Positions 1-8,181 of a stretch of DNA of 49,687 bases are shown here, one piece after another. A program made the translations under genes and the position numbers. The stretch's first letter is position 1. Every line of letters begins with the position of its first letter. The notes beneath the pieces were generated by a model that was given only the letters and a program-made list of their open reading frames with translations, had not been told where the DNA came from and searched no databases. The DNA is taken from NCBI GenBank assembly GCA_029245245.1, contig JAQWPT010000016.1, positions 1 through 49,687 of the forward strand. Reading direction: 5' to 3'. Origin of the DNA: Phycisphaerales bacterium (lineage in GTDB: Bacteria; Planctomycetota; Phycisphaerae; Phycisphaerales; SM1A02).

Positions 1-612
1 CTGCGGACCGGCCTGGCCCGGATCGAGACCATGCCACGTCGCTGGCTGAACACTGCCGTGGTGGTCTTCCTGCTGACGTTGAGCATCCCCGCCTCCTGGA
101 CGCAGTTGACCCGCCAGCCCCTGCTCACGAACTGGCAGGAGTCCTTCAGCGGATACCGGGTCGTCAACCGGTACGGGCTCTTCCGCTCCATGACGACAAC
201 GCGGCCAGAACTGCGAATTGAAGCCAGCAGCAACGGCCAGGACTGGGACCCGATCGAGTTCTTCTACAAGCCTGGCCCTCTGGACAGGCGACCGGCATTC
301 TGCCTGCCCAACATGCCCCGCCTGGATTGGCAGATGTGGTTCGACGGCCTGTACACGGAGTTTGAAATCGAGCACCAGGTCAGGACCGGCCGGACGATTC
401 TCCCTGACCTGATCCAGGCGATCGGGCAGCAGCGTGGCCCGGTGCTGGCCCTGCTGGAATCGACCCCCTTCACGGACGCCCACCCCCCCCGATTCCTCCG
501 GTGGCACCTGGACCAGTACCAGTTCACCGACCGTGCCCAGCGGTACGGTGGAGGCGACTGGTGGACCAGCGAGCGGGTGTATACCTCCCCCGTGATCGCC
601 GCTCCCCGGTAA
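1..612 (+). CDS. Lipase maturation factor family protein, C-terminal part (5' end outside window)
   Basis: The reading frame is open from base 1, so the gene starts upstream and only about 203 C-terminal residues are visible. A Met at 31 is in frame but probably internal. The segment YRVVNRYGLF, then MTTTRPEL, EFFYKPG and PRLDWQMWF is the conserved C-terminal core of the LMF1/LMF2 (lipase maturation factor) family. Family members are polytopic membrane proteins of roughly 450-500 residues. In animals LMF1 helps lipases fold in the ER; the bacterial role is not established. Residues around 7-25 (VVVFLLTLSIPAS) look like the last membrane segment, leaving the conserved domain outside the membrane. 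The family call is firm; the function is not. Confidence 0.85.
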   Translation: MRTGLARIETMPRRWLNTAVVVFLLTLSIPASWTQLTRQPLLTNWQESFSGYRVVNRYGLFRSMTTTRPELRIEASSNGQDWDPIEFFYKPGPLDRRPAFCLPNMPRLDWQMWFDGLYTEFEIEHQVRTGRTILPDLIQAIGQQRGPVLALLESTPFTDAHPPRFLRWHLDQYQFTDRAQRYGGGDWWTSERVYTSPVIAAPR

Positions 613-851
613 TCCCCTGATCGCTGTTTTCAAGGCCCCAAGTCCATTGGAGCACTGGAATTAGCGTCCAGGAAAAACGGGCTTCCTCGACGAATTTCCG
701 TCTTTCATGAGCGCAGCATGGCTCAGGAGGACTCTCTTGAAGGGGAATTTGAATTTTCCAGTGCGAGATCCGGCAAAGCCGACGCAATCTTACATGGAGA
801 GTGAACTCTCCCTGAACCAGAAGCCCTTCCGGTACGAAGAAATGAGTAGAC
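613..851. other. Intergenic region with a short palindrome
   Basis: This 239-base gap follows the LMF-like gene. I see no convincing promoter or terminator. A near-perfect palindrome sits at 796-811 (ggagagt, 2-nt spacer, actctcc), about 40 bases upstream of the next small ORF. It could be an operator or chance. The base composition is slightly more AT-rich than the flanking genes. Confidence 0.35.
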
Positions 852-1052
852 ATGCCTCCCGTTGACTTCACAACCTGGTACGACCGAGTCCGATCCCGCC
901 TCGCCGAGGTGGAACGGTCCTACGACCTGGCCATGGGCGAGATGCTCATGGTGAGCAACACGTCGACCCGGGATCTGACGGAACTCCATGGCTACGGCTG
1001 GACCGCAGCCGAGGCCAGCGCCTGCATCATCGAGAGCGCGGGCCTGCGCTAG
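852..1052 (+). CDS. Small protein of unknown function, 66 aa
   Basis: I do not recognise this protein. The case for it being real is codon use: third positions are strongly G/C, as in neighbouring genes, across the whole frame, while the overlapping opposite-strand frames lack that pattern. It is hydrophilic, has no signal peptide or membrane segment, and is probably helical (residues 9-35). There is no strong Shine-Dalgarno before the ATG. It stands alone between the LMF-like gene and mqo, which points the other way. A hairpin at 1084-1107 lies between its stop and the mqo stop. Confidence 0.55.
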   Translation: MPPVDFTTWYDRVRSRLAEVERSYDLAMGEMLMVSNTSTRDLTELHGYGWTAAEASACIIESAGLR

Positions 1053-1083
1053 GCAACACCCCGGACAATCGAATCACCCGCAT

Positions 1084-1107
1084 GGGGACGGTGCCCGCAC
1101 CGTCCCC
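1084..1107. repeat. Perfect 11-bp hairpin between convergent genes (REP-like or terminator)
   Basis: The arms ggggacggtgc and gcaccgtcccc pair perfectly across a 2-nt cc loop. It lies between the stop of the small ORF (1052) and the stop of mqo (1120). There is no T-tract on either side, so it is not a classical intrinsic terminator. GGGGAC-type hairpins of this look recur as REP-like elements in several bacterial groups; that comparison is from memory. Confidence 0.5.
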
Positions 1108-1119
1108 TGCTCATTGTGA

Positions 1120-2493
1120 TCACATGTGTCCGACGCTGGTAGTCGTACTCTGCTGCACGGTGGCCGGTTCATCGTAGAGAGCCGTGAACCCGGCCTCGTC
1201 GATCGTGCAGCCCATCTGGCTGACAATCGAGTTCATGTCTTCCCGTGCATTGTCCAGGGCACTGGTCGCGCCCGGAGACGGGGTCATGTTGAAGATGATG
1301 CCATCCGAGTCGTCGATCTTCGCCGCCCCCATCATCAGGCGGCGTTCCTTCTTCTCGATGAGCTGGGGACGGATTCCCGTGTAGCCCTTGGCGAATTCCA
1401 GGTCATGCGCCTTCATCGAGGGGATGATCTTCTGGGCCGCCTTCAGGAAGCTGCGCTTGCCGTAGTACGGCAGTTCGTACCCGAGGTTCCGGTAGACGAA
1501 GTTGTGGATGTCCTTGTCCTTCATCAGGTTCCACAGCACCGCCGCAACATCGTCATCGAAGTTGAAGGACTCCATGAATCCCCAGGCCGTCTTGGCGTTG
1601 TGACGTTCAAGTACCGGAAGCACCAGTGCCGTAGGCCCGAAGCGGGTCTTGTCGGGTGCGGTGAGATCCGGATCGCCGTGGATGGCGGCGAAGGGCAGCT
1701 TGTCGTTCTGGACGGTGTAGACCTTGCGATCCAGCACCTTGGGAGCGAAGTAGAAACTGCCGGTCACGGGCATGACCGAGAGGTTTTCGCCATAGCCCAT
1801 CTTCTGGGCGATCAGCAGGGAATGTGCCCCTGCGGAGACGACGACGAACTTCGCGTGGATCGTCCGGTCCTTGCACTCGATCTCGTAGCCGTCATCGACC
1901 TTCTTGACGTGCTTGGCCTCGGTGGAGAGATGAACATCGACGGTCGTATCCTTGGCTTTGCGAGCCTCGGCGACGTAGGCCTCGGTGATCTTGCCGTAGT
2001 CGATGGCATAGCCTTCTGGATTGAAGATGGCGGCAATGGGTTCTTCCCGCATCGTTCCATCGACGAGCGCCACGTGTGGCTCCAGGTCGGCGATGCCCTT
2101 GGCATCCAGCAGTTCGATGGTCGGAAAGAGGCCCTTGAAGTCCGCGTGCCGTTTCGTGACCTTGGCGACCTCGTCATCACCGACACCCAGGAGCATCTTC
2201 CCGTAGCAGCGGATGACCGAATCGTCCTGGAGCACCTTCAGAGCAAAGGTCTTGGTCAGCCCGGAAGCGGCCTTGACGTGGGTGGCCTTTTCCAGCGAGT
2301 AGTTGGTCTCGATGTCACCCTCGTGCAGCGTCTGGCTGTTGTTGTGGGCATTCGAGTTCAACGGGTCCAGGTGGTCGTACTTCTCGATCAAGCACAGCGA
2401 CTTGATGTCCGTGAAGCGAGCCAGCAGGTACAGCAGCGATGTGCCGCTGATGCCACCACCAATGATCAGTACGTCGCAGTTCGAGCGTTCCAT
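1120..2493 (-). CDS. mqo: Malate:quinone oxidoreductase (FAD-dependent)
   Basis: It oxidises malate to oxaloacetate and passes electrons to quinone, linking the TCA cycle to the respiratory chain; it is a peripheral inner-membrane flavoprotein. The N-terminus has the FAD dinucleotide-binding motif (VLIIGGGISGTSLL, residues ~9-22). Further family motifs are NNSQTLHEGDIETNY (~52-66), IDYGKITEAYV and the C-terminal TPSPGATSAL. The NNSQTLHxGDIETNY signature resembles the epsilonproteobacterial (Helicobacter-type) Mqo rather than the E. coli form. Length (457 aa) is normal. I chose the ATG at 2493 because GAGGAGG lies 9 nt upstream; the frame remains open 21 codons further with no such site. A TATGAT hexamer at 2525-2530 is a likely -10. 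It is divergent from the cupin gene. Confidence 0.85.
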   Translation of the reverse strand: MERSNCDVLIIGGGISGTSLLYLLARFTDIKSLCLIEKYDHLDPLNSNAHNNSQTLHEGDIETNYSLEKATHVKAASGLTKTFALKVLQDDSVIRCYGKMLLGVGDDEVAKVTKRHADFKGLFPTIELLDAKGIADLEPHVALVDGTMREEPIAAIFNPEGYAIDYGKITEAYVAEARKAKDTTVDVHLSTEAKHVKKVDDGYEIECKDRTIHAKFVVVSAGAHSLLIAQKMGYGENLSVMPVTGSFYFAPKVLDRKVYTVQNDKLPFAAIHGDPDLTAPDKTRFGPTALVLPVLERHNAKTAWGFMESFNFDDDVAAVLWNLMKDKDIHNFVYRNLGYELPYYGKRSFLKAAQKIIPSMKAHDLEFAKGYTGIRPQLIEKKERRLMMGAAKIDDSDGIIFNMTPSPGATSALDNAREDMNSIVSQMGCTIDEAGFTALYDEPATVQQSTTTSVGHM

Positions 2494-2524
2494 GGACGAT
2501 CTCCTCCTCACGGTTTGGATGGTC

Positions 2525-2564
2525 ATCATAGCAACACCACCCACTGGGCGGTTCACGCTACACT
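2525..2564. promoter_or_regulatory. Divergent -10-like elements for mqo and the cupin gene
   Basis: On the minus strand TATGAT (2525-2530) lies 31 nt before the mqo ATG. On the plus strand TACACT (2559-2564) lies 27 nt before the cupin ATG. Both genes also have Shine-Dalgarno sequences. No good -35 is visible for either. Confidence 0.4.
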
Positions 2565-2591
2565 CGCCCGCAACCAGCGAGGAGCACCCCC

Positions 2592-2960
2592 ATGCCGATC
2601 CCGATCATCCGCCTGTATACCGGCGAAGACGGTCAATCCCACTTCGAGCAGACCAGCATCGAGACCGTCCCCCACGGCGATGTCGTGATCATGTCCGGCA
2701 TGGAGGACTGCCACGAGGTCCAGTTCGCCGAAACCGGATCCGGCGGCGGGTACGACTGGCACAATGCTCCGCGGCGCCAGTACGTCATCACCCTCACGGG
2801 CACCCTCGAGTTCACGAACCAGATGGGCGAGTCTCAGATGATCCGGCCCGGGGACATCCTGCTCGCCGAGGACACCACCGGCGGTGGGCACAAGTGGAAA
2901 CTCGTCGACGACCAGCCGTGGCGACGGTGCTACGTCCACCTGGATCCGGAGTCGTCGTGA
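2592..2960 (+). CDS. Cupin-domain small protein, 122 aa
   Basis: This is a single-domain cupin beta-barrel protein. The second cupin motif is readable as the stretch from FTNQMGESQMIRPGDILLAED, with the PGD turn, followed by HKW. The first motif is approximated by YDWHNAPRRQYVITLTGTLEF, where His57 and later polar residues could bind a metal. The substrate is unknown; such proteins range from sugar isomerases to dioxygenases. GAGGAG precedes the ATG at good spacing. There is no signal peptide, so it is cytoplasmic. It shares an intergenic region with mqo, but nothing shows a functional link. Confidence 0.8.
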   Translation: MPIPIIRLYTGEDGQSHFEQTSIETVPHGDVVIMSGMEDCHEVQFAETGSGGGYDWHNAPRRQYVITLTGTLEFTNQMGESQMIRPGDILLAEDTTGGGHKWKLVDDQPWRRCYVHLDPESS

Positions 2961-3101
2961 TCAGCACGCCTGCGATGGTCTTGATGCCCACGTGACTCCT
3001 GCCAATGGCTCGAAATCAACGACGACTGCTCCCCGATGAGGTCCCGACCGTGCGATTCACCCCGTGACCGGATATCGGCACTGGTCGATTCCCACTACCT
3101 G

Positions 3102-3136
3102 AAAAACACAACCGCCCCGAGGTCGATGCGGGGCGG
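3102..3136 (-). terminator. Intrinsic terminator after tRNA-Val
   Basis: Read on the minus strand, the 8-bp stem CCGCCCCG/CGGGGCGG (3129-3136 with 3112-3119) is followed by a T-rich run (TTGTGTTTTTC). It lies about 25 bases beyond the tRNA 3' end. Confidence 0.8.
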
Positions 3137-3161
3137 CAGGGTCCATCTATCAAGCAAGCAA

Positions 3162-3235
3162 TGGGCGATACAGGACTCGAACCTGTGACCTCACGGGTGT
3201 GATCCGTGCGTTCTAGCCAACTGAACTAATCGCCC
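3162..3235 (-). tRNA. tRNA-Val (anticodon CAC)
   Basis: The acceptor stem GGGCGAT pairs with ATCGCCC and the discriminator base is A. The anticodon stem CACGG/CCGTG encloses the loop ATCACAC, giving anticodon CAC, which reads GUG. The T-arm has GGTTCGAGTCC. The 3' CCA is not encoded. A dedicated promoter (TATACT at 3245-3250) and a terminator flank it. Confidence 0.93.
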
Positions 3236-3244
3236 GGGGGCAGC

Positions 3245-3274
3245 AGTATACCGCCGCCGATGGCGGGGCATGAA
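3245..3274 (-). promoter_or_regulatory. Promoter of tRNA-Val
   Basis: Minus strand: TATACT at 3245-3250 is a near-consensus -10 placed 9 nt before the tRNA 5' end. A weak -35 candidate TTCATG (3269-3274) gives an 18-nt spacer. Confidence 0.55.
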
Positions 3275-3310
3275 CCTGGGCACTGCCTGAACACTGATGG
3301 AGGCCGTGGA

Positions 3311-3637
3311 TCAGCCGTTGCCCTGGGGAGGAGGAGCAGCGTCGGATTCCGACATCACCTTTCCCATGGCATCCTGGACGCTGGCTGCATCACCTCGAGC
3401 GACCGACTGGTCGTCAAGTTTGGACTGCGAACTCGACGTGGACTGGGTATCGACGTCGTCCTCGATGCCCTTCACGCCCTTCTTGAACTCCACGATGCTG
3501 CGACCGACGCTTCGCCCGACTTCGGGAAGTCGACGGCCGAAGATGAGCAGGCCGATGACCAGAATCACCAGCAACTCCGGCATGGAAGGCATGCCGAAGG
3601 CCAGGACGGATGGATGCTGTTCGATCAACTGGATCAT
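3311..3637 (-). CDS. tatA: Sec-independent protein translocase subunit TatA
   Basis: TatA is the pore-forming subunit of the twin-arginine translocase, which exports folded proteins across the inner membrane. After a short N-terminal stretch comes one membrane helix (ELLVILVIGLLIFG, ~21-34), the conserved FGxxxLPEVGRSVG hinge, an amphipathic helix (~39-58) and a charged, disordered tail ending in PPPQGNG. Length (108 aa) is a little above the usual 60-100. GAGGAA precedes the ATG. A TATTCT hexamer (3686-3691) is a candidate -10, 48 nt upstream. No tatB or tatC is nearby. TatA and TatB are hard to separate by sequence; the short helix-hinge pattern favours TatA. Confidence 0.9.
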   Translation of the reverse strand: MIQLIEQHPSVLAFGMPSMPELLVILVIGLLIFGRRLPEVGRSVGRSIVEFKKGVKGIEDDVDTQSTSSSQSKLDDQSVARGDAASVQDAMGKVMSESDAAPPPQGNG

Positions 3638-3839
3638 GAAACTCGTTCCTCGCTGTGGCCCGGCTCACGCACGGTGGTCGGTGCCAGAATACTCCATTCT
3701 ACCGTGTCGACCATGCACGGGGGGGTGAATGAATGAAACGAGTCCATCGATCGCGTGAAGTCGTGATTTCAGCCCTCCTCGGCCGATAGAAAGGGTACAT
3801 GTCGGCCAACTCGGCATGATTTTGACCGGGAGCGACACG

Positions 3840-5081
3840 ATGAAGCGACGACCAGTGCCATGCATTCTCGGACCCATCAGCGCGGTGCTGCTCGGCATGG
3901 CCCTGCTCACAGGCTGCAGCCACCAGGCTGAATCGCCCAGGACCGAAGCCGCCAAGAACTACAACCGCCCCCTTCCCCCCGGATCCACCCCGCTGCGGAA
4001 GATCACCGACGCCACCCGGATGCCGGATCTCGCCGGGGCCTGGTCCCAACGCGACGTCTTTCTCGGCGACGCCATGGATCGCAGCATCACCTGGTACGAC
4101 GCCCCCTCGAGCCGCCAGTGGTTCCCCTGCTGCAACATCACCCACGAGCAGGCAAAGGCCTCCGTGGTCACGATGCGGGAGTTGATGCGGACCACTCCGG
4201 ATCCGAACACCTTCGCCCTGGAGGTCCAGCGTCGATTCGACGTCTACGAATCCGTCGGATGCGACGGTGATGGCACGGTGCTCTTCACCGGCTACTACTC
4301 ACCGGACTTCCACGCAGCTCGTCACCGAAGCAGTCGCTTCAACACCCCGCTCTACGGACGCCCGCACGACCTGGCGACGAATCCCAGGGACGGCAAACCC
4401 CTGGGACGACGTCTTCCTGACGGAACGATCGTGTCGTACCCCTCGCGGCGCACGATCGAGCGCACCGACATGCTCGCCGGCACCGAGGTGGTCTGGCTCG
4501 AGGACCCCCTGTCCGCCTACATCGTGCACGTCAATGGATCCGCCAAGTTGCGGATGGATGATGGCACCATCGCCTACTACGGCTATGCAGGAAAGACCGA
4601 TCGCCCCTACACCGGGCTCGGACGATCGATGATCGACTCGGGGCTGCTCAAGGAAAGTGAACTCAGCCTGCCCGCCATCCGGCGCGCCTGGAAGAAGAAT
4701 CCCGCCGAGGTGGAGAACCTGATCCATCGCAACGAGAACTACGTGTTCTTCCAGGAATACTCCGGCGACAACTGGCCCGCCGGTTCGCTTGGTGTCCCCG
4801 TGACCGCCGAACGATCGCTGGCCACCGACAAGACCATCTTCCCCCGCGGATCACTCGTCCTCGTCGACACCGACGCGGTGACGTTGTCGCGCGGCGCACG
4901 GCCCTTCGTCCAGTTCATGCTCGACCAGGACACCGGTGGCGCCATCAACGCACCCGGGCGAGCCGACATCTTCATGGGCATCGGTTCCACCGCGGAGATT
5001 CTCGCCGGCGGGCAGTATGCCGAGGGTCGGATGTACTACTTCTTTCTCAAGCCCAACCAGTCATTCGCCATCGCAGACTGA
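3840..5081 (+). CDS. mltA: MltA-type membrane-bound lytic murein transglycosylase (lipoprotein)
   Basis: It cleaves the MurNAc-GlcNAc bond of peptidoglycan, producing 1,6-anhydro ends, and acts at the periplasmic face of the membrane. The N-terminus is a lipoprotein signal with lipobox LLTGC (Cys26). The MltA domain follows (FTGYYSP, then NxPLYGRP-like text), and the 3D barrel at the C-terminus carries the signature FMLDQDTGGAI, then RADIFMGIG, which includes the catalytic aspartate region. Length (413 aa) is close to the family's. I chose the ATG at 3840 over one eight codons upstream because a GGGAG site precedes it and the lipobox then falls at the usual distance. A real peptidoglycan wall is implied. 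Confidence 0.9.
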   Translation: MKRRPVPCILGPISAVLLGMALLTGCSHQAESPRTEAAKNYNRPLPPGSTPLRKITDATRMPDLAGAWSQRDVFLGDAMDRSITWYDAPSSRQWFPCCNITHEQAKASVVTMRELMRTTPDPNTFALEVQRRFDVYESVGCDGDGTVLFTGYYSPDFHAARHRSSRFNTPLYGRPHDLATNPRDGKPLGRRLPDGTIVSYPSRRTIERTDMLAGTEVVWLEDPLSAYIVHVNGSAKLRMDDGTIAYYGYAGKTDRPYTGLGRSMIDSGLLKESELSLPAIRRAWKKNPAEVENLIHRNENYVFFQEYSGDNWPAGSLGVPVTAERSLATDKTIFPRGSLVLVDTDAVTLSRGARPFVQFMLDQDTGGAINAPGRADIFMGIGSTAEILAGGQYAEGRMYYFFLKPNQSFAIAD

Positions 5082-5114
5082 GTCGGTGCCGGTCACCGGG
5101 GTGATGCCCCGCAC

Positions 5115-7154
5115 TCATGACAATCCGAAGTCGCCCTTGCGCGCCTCGATCCGGGCGACGACCTCCGGACTCATGGCGATGATCGGCGGCCAGGGCCGGG
5201 TGGGTTCGTCGTTGCGATGCCAGCCGGCGTGCTTGCACGTGCCATCGAACCCGATGCGGTGATCACGGGCGTGTCGATCCCGCAGGACATCCATGTTCGC
5301 CAGGAGCATGAAGAACGCGCGTTCATGGTCGGCAGGATCGATTCCCGCATCGACCGCGAAGATGATGTCCGCTCCTTCTCCCATGCCTTCGGCGGCATCA
5401 AGCAGCGACTCGATGGCCGCGGTGGAAGCCCCCGGTGCACTTGAATCCACGGCCGCGATCACGATGCGCCCGCGTCCCCAGGCCGGCACGTCGACCGACG
5501 TGATGCGCCGACCATCGGTGACCGCCGCCAGGCCTCGGCGAACGGCTTCGAGATCCGCCGGCGGCGGCGATCCCACCGGGATGCCGGCGATGTCCTCGCC
5601 GGGAATCGAGGGCGTGGCGTCGATGCCCATCTTGCCTCCGGCCCCGAGACGCGGCGCGGAATGATCGAGGATGTCCAGGGGGCCGTTGACGATCTCCAGG
5701 TCACGGGGAAACTCCGCGTGGCCGGCCACGGCTTCGAAGACCGCCTCGTGATCATGCACGTCGACGGATTCATCGACGACGATGATCGACTTGGTCCATG
5801 CCATCTGCCCGGCCCCCCAGATCGCATGCATCACCCGCCTCGCCTGCAGCGGGTAGGCCTTGGCGATCTGCACGAACACGCACTGGTGGAACGAACCGAA
5901 CATCGGGAGGTGGTAGTCGACGATGTCGGGAATGATCGTCTTGAGCAACGGAAGGAAGATGCGTTCCGTCGCCTTGCCGAGGTAGTAGTCCTCCTGCGGC
6001 GGAAGCCCGACGACCGTGGCCGGGAAGACCGCGTTGCGACGATGGGTGACCGCCGTGACTTCCATCACCGGGTACCGATCCGGCATGGAATAGAACCCGG
6101 TGTGATCGCCGAACGGGCCTTCAAAGACCGCTCCGGGACCCAGCGGCTCATCGCCCTCGGGATCCCAGTCGATGCCACCGGCATCGGTGCGGACATGTCC
6201 CTCGATGACGATCTCGCTGTTGGCGGGCACCCGCAGCGGCACCGTACGGGCCTTGACCATGGGAATGCCTCCACCATTGAGGTACCCGGCGAGCAGCAGT
6301 TCACTGATGCCCGGTGGCAGCGGCGCGGATGCGGCGTAGGGCATGACGGATTCACCCCCGAAGCAGATCGCCACGGGCATCGGCTTTCCGATCTTCTTCC
6401 AGGACCGCCAATGGGCCGCGCCGTCGTGGTGCATGTGCCAGTGCATGCACAGGTGCGTGTTGTCGATCAACTGGACCCGGTACATCCCGATGTTGTGACT
6501 CGGCGGAGACGGGTCATCCCGGTCATCGGCATGAATCGTGTGGATCCCGGCGAAGGTGATGTAGCGACCGCCTCCCTGCTCGGCCCCCGTGCCTCCAGGG
6601 CACGGGCGACCGACGGCGGCAGGATCGCCGTCCATCGGCCAGCACTTCAGCAGCGGGAGTCGCGACAGGTCGACCTCGCCGGCCTCGACCAGTTTCACCA
6701 CCTCCTGGCAGGCACCGGATCGGCGCAGCCGCGGCTTGGCTCGCAGCAGCGGAAGAAACTGGCGACCCATGCGAAGCGCGTCGCGAAGACCCCGGGGCGG
6801 CTGGGGCTGGGCGATGGTCGCCAGGCGACGGGCGATCGACTCGTACCCGGAGTCATCGTGGCAGCCCAGGGCCATCTCCGTCCGGGCGTAGGAGCCGAAA
6901 AGGTTGATGGCCAGGGGGAAGTCGGACCCCTCGACCGATTCGAAGAGGAGCGCCTTGCCGCCGAGTTCCGCATGCCGCGGGTCGAACCTTTTCGCCGCGG
7001 CACTGGCCCGGGTGGCCCGGGACTTGCTGTGCCGATCCGCGATCTCGGTGATCTCGAGCACGGGCGATACCGGTGCAGTCACTCGCAGCAACTCACCGGA
7101 GGCTTCCAGGTGGTTGATGAACGACGCGACATCTTCATGGGGTTGCCTGGGCAC
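5115..7154 (-). CDS. UbiD-family decarboxylase, long form (679 aa)
   Basis: UbiD enzymes use prenylated FMN to decarboxylate (hetero)aromatic or alpha,beta-unsaturated acids, classically in ubiquinone or menaquinone synthesis. The start (HEDVASFINHLEASGELLRV) matches the family N-terminus. Later motifs include SEIVIEGHV, EGPFGDHTGFYS and KSIIVVDESVDVHD, and the C-terminus has IGFDGTCKHAG. At 679 aa it is well above the ~490-500 of UbiD itself, because of inserts and a C-terminal extension. I chose the GTG at 7154: an ATG ten codons upstream is in frame, but GTG begins exactly at the family's N-terminus and has a TATGCT hexamer 6 nt before it, as in other leaderless-looking genes here. No ubiX is in the window, so the substrate is unassigned. 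Confidence 0.85.
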   Translation of the reverse strand: MPRQPHEDVASFINHLEASGELLRVTAPVSPVLEITEIADRHSKSRATRASAAAKRFDPRHAELGGKALLFESVEGSDFPLAINLFGSYARTEMALGCHDDSGYESIARRLATIAQPQPPRGLRDALRMGRQFLPLLRAKPRLRRSGACQEVVKLVEAGEVDLSRLPLLKCWPMDGDPAAVGRPCPGGTGAEQGGGRYITFAGIHTIHADDRDDPSPPSHNIGMYRVQLIDNTHLCMHWHMHHDGAAHWRSWKKIGKPMPVAICFGGESVMPYAASAPLPPGISELLLAGYLNGGGIPMVKARTVPLRVPANSEIVIEGHVRTDAGGIDWDPEGDEPLGPGAVFEGPFGDHTGFYSMPDRYPVMEVTAVTHRRNAVFPATVVGLPPQEDYYLGKATERIFLPLLKTIIPDIVDYHLPMFGSFHQCVFVQIAKAYPLQARRVMHAIWGAGQMAWTKSIIVVDESVDVHDHEAVFEAVAGHAEFPRDLEIVNGPLDILDHSAPRLGAGGKMGIDATPSIPGEDIAGIPVGSPPPADLEAVRRGLAAVTDGRRITSVDVPAWGRGRIVIAAVDSSAPGASTAAIESLLDAAEGMGEGADIIFAVDAGIDPADHERAFFMLLANMDVLRDRHARDHRIGFDGTCKHAGWHRNDEPTRPWPPIIAMSPEVVARIEARKGDFGLS

Positions 7155-7160
7155 GACGAG

Positions 7161-7201
7161 AGCATACCCCTGGTGCAGACCCATCGCACGTGCGGTACCC
7201 T
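7161..7201. promoter_or_regulatory. Divergent leaderless-type -10 elements (ubiD-like / ABC ATPase)
   Basis: Minus strand TATGCT (7161-7166) ends 6 nt before the ubiD-like GTG. Plus strand TACCCT (7196-7201) ends 8 nt before the ABC ATPase ATG at 7210. Transcription starting the usual 6-8 nt downstream would begin at or next to each start codon. The ATPase has no Shine-Dalgarno; the ubiD-like gene has AGGGG only at a long spacing. Confidence 0.5.
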
Positions 7202-7209
7202 GTCCCCCA

Positions 7210-8181
7210 ATGAGCACCCCGTCTCCCATCATCGACATCCGAGATGCACGAAAGACCTTCGGCCGAAAGGTGCAGGCACTTCGAGGCGTGGACCTGACCG
7301 TCGATTCCGGCGAGGTCTTCGGACTGCTGGGCCCCAACGGGGCCGGGAAGTCGACGCTCGTCAAGATTCTCATGACCGTGATCAGGGCCGATGGCCTCGA
7401 CGGCACCTTCCTGGGCAGGCCGGTCGGGCACAAGCCCTCCCTGGCGCGAGTGGGCTACCTGCCGGAACACCACCACTTTCCCAACTACCTCACCGGTCGG
7501 CAGGTCATCCAGTTCTCCGGCGCCCTGACCGGCATGCGGCGAAGGGATCGAATGCGAAGTGCGGATCGCCTCCTCGGACGAGTCGGCATGACGAGCTGGG
7601 CGAGCAAGCGGCTGAAAAGTTACTCCAAGGGCATGCTCCAGCGAATCGGTCTCGCCCAGGCCCTGGTGAATGAACCGGACCTCGTCGTACTCGATGAGCC
7701 GACCGATGGGGTCGATCCGGTCGGGCGTCGCGAGATTCGCGACCTGCTCCTGGAACTTCGTTCCGAAGGCAAGACGATCTTTCTCAACAGTCACCTCCTG
7801 AGCGAACTTGAAATGGTCTGCGACCGGGTCGCGATCATGGTCAAGGGCCAGGTCGCGATGCAGGGCACCATCGACGAACTCACCCATGACAGCCGGCGAT
7901 TCGAAATCGATGTGCAGGGCGATGCACCCGACTGGACCGACTCGATACCCGGCACGACGACCTCGCCGCAGGACGACTTCACCCGGATCGTTCTCCGCAC
8001 CGAACAGGCCGAGGATGTCCAGCCGCTGATCGATCGACTGCGAGCCGAAGGACGGACCATCAACCGCATCACTCCCGTCCGTGAATCACTCGAAGATCTC
8101 TTCATGCGAGCCGTCACCGAAGACGATGGGACCGTGCAGGCTCCCGGCGGCGTGATCAAGAGCAGGACGGGCCGACCATGA
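7210..8181 (+). CDS. ABC-2 type exporter, ATP-binding subunit
   Basis: This is the ATPase of an ABC-2 exporter working with the next gene's permease at the inner membrane. Walker A is GPNGAGKST (~40-48). The signature is YSKGMLQRIGLAQAL, and Walker B is LVVLDEPTDGVDP, followed by the switch-His region FLNSHLLSELE. The C-terminal ~90 residues are the extra domain usual in drug, lipid or polysaccharide exporters. Length 323 aa is typical. The start is set by a -10-like hexamer 8 nt upstream and the family N-terminus (IIDIRDARKTFG). Its stop overlaps the permease start (ATGA), so translation is coupled. The substrate cannot be told from sequence. Confidence 0.92.
   Translation: MSTPSPIIDIRDARKTFGRKVQALRGVDLTVDSGEVFGLLGPNGAGKSTLVKILMTVIRADGLDGTFLGRPVGHKPSLARVGYLPEHHHFPNYLTGRQVIQFSGALTGMRRRDRMRSADRLLGRVGMTSWASKRLKSYSKGMLQRIGLAQALVNEPDLVVLDEPTDGVDPVGRREIRDLLLELRSEGKTIFLNSHLLSELEMVCDRVAIMVKGQVAMQGTIDELTHDSRRFEIDVQGDAPDWTDSIPGTTTSPQDDFTRIVLRTEQAEDVQPLIDRLRAEGRTINRITPVRESLEDLFMRAVTEDDGTVQAPGGVIKSRTGRP

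Noticed and set aside
1126-2688. Long plus-strand open frame (520 codons) antisense to mqo
   Set aside because: It mirrors the G/C-rich third positions of mqo, shows no family motif, and is low-complexity in character. It is a shadow of the real gene.
5661-7673. Long plus-strand open frame (670 codons) across the ubiD-like gene
   Set aside because: It is antisense to clear UbiD motifs and runs into the ABC ATPase in another frame, with no recognisable domain.
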